The notes below the pieces were generated by a model. It saw nothing but the letters and a program-made list of their open reading frames with translations, ran no database searches and had not been told where the DNA came from. From Sabellastarte sp. h YS-2021 (lineage: Eukaryota; Annelida; Polychaeta; Sabellida; Sabellidae), in the NCBI GenBank assembly GCA_964017235.1, contig OZ024935.1, positions 30,917,596-30,981,595 on the forward strand: DNA of 64,000 nt, read 5' to 3'. Every line of letters begins with the position of its first letter. Position 1 is the stretch's first letter. Both the position numbers and the translations under genes were made by a program. Below, piece by piece: positions 58,326 through 64,000 of the stretch.

Positions 58326-58540
58326 GGGGGGCTCGGTGGTGTAGCGGTTAGAGTTCTAACCTCCAACCTCTGAGGCCGCCGGCTCGAATCTCGGGCCAGG
58401 CGCTTCATGTTGGAAAGTTGGTAGTCACTTGCCGATGCCCGGTGGTTTACAGTGCAGTATGCACTGGTTTCCTCCACCTGTAAACTATCCATCGCAATAT
58501 GACCCTGGCTGTTGAACACAACGTAAAACAACAAATAAAA
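58326..58540 (+). mobile_element. tRNA-headed SINE (family B)
   Basis: 215 bp with a different tRNA-like head (A box GGTGTAGCGGTTAGAG, B box GGCTCGAATCTCG) joined to a body homologous to family A: TGGTAGTCACTTGCCG, GGTTTACAGTGCAGTATGCA, CTGGTTTCCTCCACC, ATGACCCTGGCTGTTGAACA, then ACGTAAAACAACAAATAAAA. Perfect 13-bp target-site duplication TCTAGCTATCCAG at 58313-58325 and 58541-58553. Confidence 0.92.
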
Positions 58541-58553
58541 TCTAGCTATCCAG

Positions 58554-59379
58554 AGGCAGATTTAAGATTTTCCTGAAAGGAGGGGACAGTGTGGCTTATC
58601 CAGGGCATTGATATTTTGTATGCAGACGTTTCATAGCGAGGAATTTCGTGCCAATAGCCAATGAAATAGAAAAAGTCCCTAGTAGAAAAAACCTCTATAA
58701 AACCCAAAATGGAAAAACCCATTAAAATCATGAAATGATACATAATAATCAAAGAGCTAAGACAACTTTTTAATATCTTACATACAATCTAGAATGCTGG
58801 ACCACGTTTTAAAATACACAAGTGATGTGCACCACATAACATAGATATAACATAATATAACAACAGGAGGGTCTGGTAAAATTCAAAGCTCTTAATATGG
58901 GTAACTGTGTCCAGAAAGAGTCCTTAGAGTCCTTAGAGATTTAGGTATTTTTCAAACCCACTTTGGAGTATACAAGGGATCTACTAAGGTTTTATTTGAC
59001 TGTGGCTATTTCTACAGTCTTTGTAAACATCAATGTGGCTTGGCTACTGTTATTAACAGTTCTTGGACTGTAAAAATAGGGAAACAGATATAGATCTAAA
59101 TTTTATGCGCCATAATAATCCTTTGTTAACTATTTCATTTTATAATTACAGATTCTTTCATAGTTTTCATTTGAAAGAAGTTGATAAAATTTACTAAAAC
59201 TATTTCAGAATTTAAAATGTTTTTAAATTTAATTTTGTAAAGTTACTGTTAATCAAACTGATTATCAGTAAAAATTATGATTAATATACAGAGTGAACTA
59301 CTTAATTATTAATTTACGATATTAGATCTAAGTGATTCCATTTGTGAATTATGTACCTGTTCTTTAAACATACCTTATT
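58554..59379. other. AT-rich intergenic DNA
   Basis: Nothing recognised; a short duplicated GTCCTTAGA occurs at 58920. Confidence 0.4.
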
Positions 59380-59840
59380 AGGCCATCTGGAGTCGCAAAG
59401 GCCAATATGCCTTTAGTCCGCTCAGTAAGAGGTACACACCAGTATCCTTTCAGTAAATCACAGTGATATATTTGGCATTACCAATCCAATCAATACAGTC
59501 CTCCATTCTTGCGATAGGAAATGAATCTGTTTTACTTAAAACATTGACTTTCCTATAGCCGGTGCAATATCTGACAAGGAGATGCCCAACTACTTTGACT
59601 TGGTTCAATTCTATCTTTGTCCAACGTGTATTGAACTTCCTGCCTTAATTTTTCAAGTTTGGTAGGGTTTACCCAATATGGATGCTGTTTTTATCGGACT
59701 GGCATTGTCAACATCCACATCATGCATGAGTACATTGGTCTTGTTAGAGATATCTGGAAACACTGATTTATACTTCAAGAGCAATTCAATAAGTGGGATT
59801 CTCTTATCTGGAGGTACATGATCCAATTAATTTTTAATTC
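59380..59840 (-). mobile_element. Ty3/Gypsy-type reverse transcriptase fragment, fossil
   Basis: On the minus strand, pieces resemble the N-terminal part of a Ty3/Gypsy-type reverse transcriptase, including an RKVN-type block, an RMEDCIDWIGNAKYIT-type block and a GYW...PLTERTKGILAF-type block. No terminal repeats are seen and only a few hundred bases survive. It is broken, with several breaks, and looks old. Confidence 0.72.
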
Positions 59841-60385
59841 AGCGAGATTCTCTGAATTACTCAACCTGATTTTATAGCCAGGTCACACTGTGGCAATATT
59901 TAGTGGCGAATATGCGCGATTCTGAAATTCTTCCCTATTGGTAGCTGGTTCTTGGTCCATCTTCCATGTTCTCCACCATTCCCCATGGATCGTTGTCTGG
60001 CTACTTCAAACTGTTCAAAACTATGGCCCCCCTTTGCAATTCTTCACAGATAATGGTGGCTTCATTGAATGCGTAGCCTATTCGTATGCCCCTTCATCGG
60101 TTCGTGGCAGGCTTCTTCATTGTTCTTACTCTTCTTCAGTTTTCCTTTGAAGATTATCAAGGGGAAGGGCGAAGAATATGCAACAATATTCACAGCAAGG
60201 AAGCCACCCATCATTGCCCATGAATAATATGCCACGAACCCCCGGAGATATTCGTCAACATTCTCAGACAATGAGCAGCAAAGATCGGATTAGATCATCA
60301 CTGATTGGCAAACTGGCTACGCACTCGAAGAACTGGCTACCAATCAGCTTCACTATTCATAGCCCATAACGAACTGGCTGGAAAG

Positions 60386-60394
60386 TATAAGAGG
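60386..60394 (+). promoter_or_regulatory. TATA-like box before the MADF-type gene
   Basis: GTATAAGAGGG at about 60386-60396 lies about 100 bp upstream of the ATG at 60491, a normal TATA-to-start distance for a short 5' UTR. Inferred from sequence only. Confidence 0.45.
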
Positions 60395-60490
60395 GCCCCA
60401 CGATCAATTTGTATCACTTGCAAATTTTTCTCCCATGCGCTGACATTGACAAAATTTTGATTAATTTTTGGAATATTTCTAAGTAGAAAT

Positions 60491-60857
60491 ATGGAGAAGA
60501 GACCTGGACTAGGAAAAAGAAAGAGGGTCACTCAGCCTCAGAGTAAAGCAGCAGATAAGCCTTACAGCCAGATGAACTGCCTGACACACAAACATTTTAC
60601 CCCGGGGATACAGCCACCCAGGACACTCAGCCAGAGGACACAGAGGGTTTGGAGGAGGCCACCAAAGACAGCTAGTCCCATGGGGTTTCAAGAAGAGGAG
60701 GCTGGTGAGGATGACAGATGCCCAGGAGGACGAGATGGCTGAGTGAGTGGCTTAAGAAACATCCTGAAATGTACAACAAAGGCAAGAAGGAGTACAGGGA
60801 CATGGACAGGAAGGAGGCTGCTTGGGCCACCCAGGCCAGGGCCATGGGCATGGAAGG
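60491..60857 (+). pseudogene. MADF-type DNA-binding gene of Harbinger copy 3, first exon
   Basis: Starts MEKRPGLGKRKRVTQPQSKA (basic, NLS-like), continues to an acidic EEEAGEDDR at about 60708, where a one-base frameshift moves the frame to MPRRTRWLSEWLKKHPEMYN and KGKKEYRDMDRKEAAWATQA (about 60719-60857), the first half of an MADF domain. A splice donor follows directly (GAAG/GTGAGT, 60857/60858). The donor lies at the edge of the 12-bp target duplication of the Penelope-like element, so the intron of this gene is where that element inserted. The role by family is binding of the transposon ends. Confidence 0.65.
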
Positions 60858-60920
60858 TGAGTTGCAGTTAATAAGAATAATATAGATGTGTGAAGTGACA
60901 ATAGCAGTTACCCAATAAAC

Positions 60921-60990
60921 CTGCCTTATATTAACCAAGAGCTATTTGGTAATATTTCAAAATTATTTTGTAATTTATCATCAGAGGCTG
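60921..60990 (-). ncRNA. Hammerhead-ribozyme-like structure in the downstream pLTR
   Basis: On the minus strand the order is GCCT (stem I), CTGATGA core, AAATTA-CAAAA-TAATTT (stem II, 6 bp, base closed by a U-U mismatch), GAAA core, a stem III of TATTACCAA with TTGGTTAATA (one bulged base), then the U-A dinucleotide and AGGC closing stem I. CTGATGA is at 60984-60978 and GAAA at 60958-60955; cleavage would fall after the A at 60927. Penelope-like elements are known to encode hammerhead motifs in their pLTRs. Self-cleavage is predicted, not shown; the weak stem II base could lower activity. Confidence 0.75.
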
Positions 60991-61030
60991 AAGATTTCAT
61001 CCAATTTTGCCCATAAGGTGCAAAAATCTT

Positions 61031-61093
61031 ATCCGCTTTGAGCCGGCGGATCCATCCGCTTTTGAGCGGATTGAGCCTCCTAAAGGAGGCTCA
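61031..61093. repeat. Cluster of three hairpins in the downstream pLTR
   Basis: ATCCGC...GCGGAT (61031-61051, imperfect), ATCCGCTTTTGAGCGGAT (61054-61071, perfect 7-bp stem) and TGAGCCTCCT-AA-AGGAGGCTCA (61072-61093, perfect 10-bp stem). The same set at 63219-63281 has TTAA in the middle of the last stem, which makes it a fully palindromic 22-mer. Confidence 0.9.
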
Positions 61094-62345
61094 GGAGGAT
61101 AAAATCCCAAAATATGGAGTTTTTAGCATTATTTAAATATTTTATTAAATAATGGTCCAAACATAATTTATTCTGGGTGTGAGAAGTCTTATGGATGGAT
61201 AAGAACACACCAATAAATAATTTTAAAACAATCATTGGTTCCAAATTATAATAAACTATTCACACTTGATTACGGTTTTAATGGTATGAATATTAAAGCC
61301 TTATTTAGGTTTACAAAATGTCTTAAAAGACAATTATGGTGAGATGGGTCAACATTGGTTCACTGTTTCAATAAATAATCCCATTATGTTGAGATCTGGT
61401 CAGAAAAAGTGATTGCCCAGTGAGATCTTGATTGCACTCAAGAGAATTATCCCTGTTTGCAGGTCCTTGATTGCAGAGTTTGGCGTGAGCAGGGACTCCA
61501 TTGCGTGTGCGTGATTGTACTACAGATATGTTTGGGAGATCTATGGTCTCAAAGTGCTGAAGCTTGATTGCAACAACTGTTGATTGAGAGCTTGGATGAT
61601 TTTAATGAAATCAATCAGTTAACAATAAAATAGTGACCCAGTAATACAAGATGTGTATAGTGGGGTTTTCCATAGAGTAGATGTGGAGTTTGACGTGAAT
61701 TCCAGCAAACATACTCCTTGAAAATTATTTGTGATACTTTTGGGAATATGCAGAATTGGAAACTTTATAAGTCTCTCACAACTATGATTTTTGGATATCA
61801 TTTTAATCCCACAATTTGTGATGGGAAAGTATGTATTTAATTATAGGATCTTTGAAAAAATATATCAAAGAAAAAAAACGAAATTTCGAATTTGAGGAGA
61901 CAAAGTGGTCTTTCAAAGAGAAAAATCATTATAAATAGTAGGTGTATAGTATCCAGAGTGTGTAGTAATTAAAATACTAGCATATAAAAGTTGTAGTAAA
62001 TATCCACTTAATGTATGGAGTATTTAATAGTACTAGTTGAAGCACTGCGCAAAACTACAATGAACACATCTGATATAGTCACTCAATTAATAAGGAGTGA
62101 TTTAAATTCAGCTCAGTGATGATGAAGTAATGGGTAACCTAGGTACTAGTGATGTCACATAGTACTTGGGGTGTGTCACAATGACATTGAGTGACGTCAT
62201 GAAGTCACTCACGTCATTTGTAATGATGACGTCATAAATCTGACGTCTCCCTATTTATTCAGCCCTTGTAATGAAGTGCCCAATATGAAAAATAAGGGAA
62301 AAGAGGGGGCACCTGGGTAGGGGGTGCCATGAGAGGGCATAGGCT

Positions 62346-62708
62346 TCATACAAACATGTTAATGCCTGCTGGGTGGAATGTGGGGAATGCCCAAATGTAA
62401 TATAGTTCTTGGCTTCTGCGCCTATTTGTGGTATTTGGGTTTATTGGATCCCCCATCCAATGTAAAATACTGAACTCCATATGTTTCACAGAATGATCTT
62501 TCTGGCTGAAATGTCTAGAGACAGGAGTGGATTTATCAGTGGAGAATTTCTGGACACTAGAATGGTGTTCATACATTCTATTTCTGAATGGTCTCTTGGT
62601 TTCACCAATGTATTGGTGGCCACATTTCTTACAATTTATGATGTAAATTAAATAAGTGAGTTCACAGGTAACTTTATGTTTGGGTGGTAAGTGTTTGCAT
62701 TGAAACAC
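62346..62708 (-). CDS. GIY-YIG endonuclease of the Penelope-like element
   Basis: An open frame of 120 codons. It starts with FQCKHLPPKHKVTCELTYL, then IYIINCKKCGHQYIGETKRP (the GIY and YIG halves appear as LIYIINC and QYIGET), FRNRMYEHHSSVQKF with the catalytic arginine, RHFSQKDHSVKHMEF, and an ending RRRSQELYYIWAFPTFHPAG. This is the C-terminal endonuclease that nicks target DNA in Penelope-like elements. It is intact, but the reverse transcriptase that should be fused upstream is absent, so it is probably not expressed as an enzyme. A small frame change near 62725 separates it from the N-terminal part. Confidence 0.87.
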   Translation of the reverse strand: MFQCKHLPPKHKVTCELTYLIYIINCKKCGHQYIGETKRPFRNRMYEHHSSVQKFSTDKSTPVSRHFSQKDHSVKHMEFSILHWMGDPINPNTTNRRRSQELYYIWAFPTFHPAGINMFV

Positions 62709-62736
62709 TTGGTTAGTGTGAAAGCTGGTGATCTGG

Positions 62737-63042
62737 TCAACTTTCTTTCTTCCTGTATAAGTTCTTAGCTCTGAGGTAAAGAGGCTTAGCAGCAGGAGGG
62801 TATTGTCCTCGGCTATCAGGAGAGGTGGCTGGAGACATAACTCTTTTTCTCTTCATGCCCTTTCCTCTGGTGGAGACGGGGTCTTTAAGCTTGTTGGCTA
62901 CATCCTGCAGTGGAGAAGTAGTTTCACTGCTGACACTAGTAGTGGGGATTGGTGTTCCACTTGTAGGAGTGTTGAAAGCACTAGAATCCTGAACTTCCAG
63001 ATTCTGGATGTTGGCAGACAAGGCTGTGTCACTTGCACTCAT
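62737..63042 (-). CDS. N-terminal region of the Penelope-like ORF
   Basis: From the ATG at 63042 the frame reads MSASDTALSANIQNLEVQDS, a Ser/Thr/Pro-rich linker, and a basic RGKGMKRKRVMSPATSPDSR segment that looks like a nuclear localisation signal, ending LYLRAKNLYRKKES. The upstream extension into the pLTR has no good start. N-terminal regions of Penelope-like elements are poorly conserved, so assignment is by position. It normally leads into the reverse transcriptase, which is missing here. Confidence 0.6.
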   Translation of the reverse strand: MSASDTALSANIQNLEVQDSSAFNTPTSGTPIPTTSVSSETTSPLQDVANKLKDPVSTRGKGMKRKRVMSPATSPDSRGQYPPAAKPLYLRAKNLYRKKES

Positions 63043-63058
63043 GTTTACCCAGCGAATA

Positions 63059-63862
63059 ATAAGAATAATATAGATGTGTGAAGTGACAATAGCAGTTACC
63101 CAATAAACCTGCCTTATATTAACCAAGAGCTATTTGGTAATATTTCAAAATTATTTTGTAATTTATCATCAGAGGCTGAAGATTTCATCCAATTTTGCCC
63201 ATAAGGTGCAAAAATCTTATCCGCTTTGAGCCGGCGGATCCATCCGCTTTTGAGCGGATTGAGCCTCCTTAAGGAGGCTCAGGAGGATAAAATCCCAAAA
63301 TATGGAGTTTTTAGCATTATTTAAATATTTTATTAAATAATGGTCCAAACATAATTTATTCTGGGTGTGAGAAGTCTTATGGATGGATAAGAACACACCA
63401 ATAAATAATTTTAAAACAATCATTGGTTCCAAATTATAATAAACTATTCACACTTGATTACGGTTTTAATGGTATGAATATTAAAGCCTTATTTAGGCTT
63501 ACAAAATGTCTTAAAAGACAATTATGGTGAGATGGGTCAACATTGGTTCACTGTTTCAATAAATAATCCCATTATGTTGAGATCTGGTCAGAAAAAGTGA
63601 TTGCCCAGTGAGATCTTGATTGCACTCAAGAGAATTATCCCTGTTTGCAGGTCCTTGATTGCAGAGTTTGGCGTGAGCAGGGACTCAATTGCGTGTGCGT
63701 GATTGTACTACAGATATGTTTGGGAGATCTATGGTCTCAAAGTGCTGAAGCTTGATTGCAACAACTGTTGATTGAGAGCTTGGATGATTTTAATGAAATC
63801 AATCAGTTAACAATAAAATAGTGACCCAGTAATACAAGATGTGTATAGTGGGGTTTTCCATA
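63059..63862 (-). repeat. Penelope-like pLTR, upstream copy
   Basis: Upstream in the element's own (minus) direction. It contains the same hammerhead-like fold (63109-63178) and hairpin cluster (63219-63281). The internal N-terminal reading frame starts just after it. Confidence 0.93.
63109..63178 (-). ncRNA. Hammerhead-ribozyme-like structure in the upstream pLTR
   Basis: Identical in sequence to 60921-60990 (offset 2,188). Predicted cleavage after the A at 63115. Because it lies upstream of the internal frames, cleavage would set the 5' end of the element transcript. Confidence 0.75.
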
Positions 63863-64000
63863 GAGTTGCAGTTACCCTTATACTATTAGCATGTCATTAT
63901 TTTATGTGATAATGTAATCATTTTCCTTTTTCTTGAGGTATTTTGTGTAGAATAATGTGTAAATTCTGTGAGCCTGGACATTTAAATGATGTAATAACCA

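Larger units (their letters stand above)
60871..61674 (-). repeat. Penelope-like pLTR, downstream copy
   Basis: Direct repeat partner of 63059-63862 (offset 2,188 bp). Differences seen are A/T in the TCCTAAAGGA / TCCTTAAGGA hairpin loop, T/C in TTTAGGYTTACAAAATG, and C/A in GGACTCMATTGCG. It holds a hammerhead-like fold and a hairpin cluster, both listed separately. Confidence 0.93.
60871..63862 (-). mobile_element. Penelope-like retroelement with paired repeats, reverse transcriptase missing
   Basis: 2,992 bp, flanked by a perfect 12-bp target-site duplication GAGTTGCAGTTA (60859-60870 and 63863-63874). It consists of two direct repeats of 804 bp (60871-61674 and 63059-63862) and 1.38 kb between. 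On the minus strand the interior encodes an N-terminal region and a GIY-YIG endonuclease; no reverse transcriptase sequence lies between them. Penelope-like elements prime at chromosome nicks and often carry tandem partial copies (pLTRs) as here. The two repeats differ at about three positions only, so the insertion is recent. It needs help from a complete relative to move. Confidence 0.9.
59880..64000 (+). mobile_element. Harbinger-type transposon, copy 3, left part; runs past the window end
   Basis: The start is placed near 59877 by a TTATAGCCAGGTCACACTGT string (TTA plus possible terminus); the partner end lies outside the window, so the start is tentative. A region with short inverted motifs (GGTTCGTGGCAGG and GCCACGAACC, AACTGGCTAC repeated) precedes a TATA-like box and an MADF-type coding exon, the same order as in the MADF side of copies 1 and 2. 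Its sequence continues after the Penelope-like insertion, from 63863. Confidence 0.5.

Noticed and set aside
60871-63862. Reading the paired 804-bp repeats as retroviral-type LTRs
   Set aside because: The interior encodes a GIY-YIG endonuclease and no Gag, protease or integrase, and the repeat ends lack TG...CA, so a Penelope-like element with pLTRs fits and an LTR element does not.

Overview
The window reads as animal genomic DNA: AT-rich, intron-containing and dense in non-LTR, tyrosine-recombinase, Penelope-like, PIF/Harbinger and tRNA-SINE elements. The repertoire (L2-like LINEs with a 2A-like motif, Tx1-like LINE, Ngaro-like element, tRNA-headed SINEs) fits an aquatic invertebrate, possibly a lophotrochozoan; the sequence alone does not fix the species.

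The only convincing host gene is a three-coding-exon GNAT-type N-acetyltransferase (30129-35588, + strand, 319 codons), resembling the NAT16/histidine N-acetyltransferase group. Its first coding intron carries a 2.0-kb Harbinger-like element with terminal inverted repeats, and a truncated LINE lies about 100 bp past its stop codon.

Layout: 1-2510 unassigned; 2510-9863 an L2-like LINE split by an Ngaro/DIRS-like fossil on the minus strand; 9860-14300 AT-rich DNA with four SINE copies bearing target-site duplications; 14770-16200 a Tx1/L1-like LINE lacking its reverse transcriptase; 16313-17220 and 44923-46176 two inverted copies of an unclassified repeat; 18790-22270, 26270-27760 and 37025-38890 three copies of one L2-like LINE family; 23545-29262 SINEs nested in SINEs and a TGATGTCA-rich tract; 30129-35588 the host gene; 39327-44048 a full-length but inactive PIF/Harbinger transposon with TAA target duplication; 47989-49799 a spaced direct repeat; 50154-55311 a second, internally deleted Harbinger copy in which a 1.6-kb element with CCGGTGTA termini is nested; 55680-58040 a decayed LINE with a SINE inside; 59380-59840 a Ty3/Gypsy-type fossil fragment; 59880 to the window end a third Harbinger-type locus (TATA-like box, MADF-domain exon) interrupted at its splice donor by a Penelope-like element (60871-63862).

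The most interesting feature is that Penelope-like element. Its two 804-bp repeats are almost identical, it has a 12-bp target duplication, it keeps a GIY-YIG endonuclease reading frame but no reverse transcriptase, and each repeat can fold, on the minus strand, into a hammerhead-ribozyme-like structure next to a cluster of perfect hairpins.
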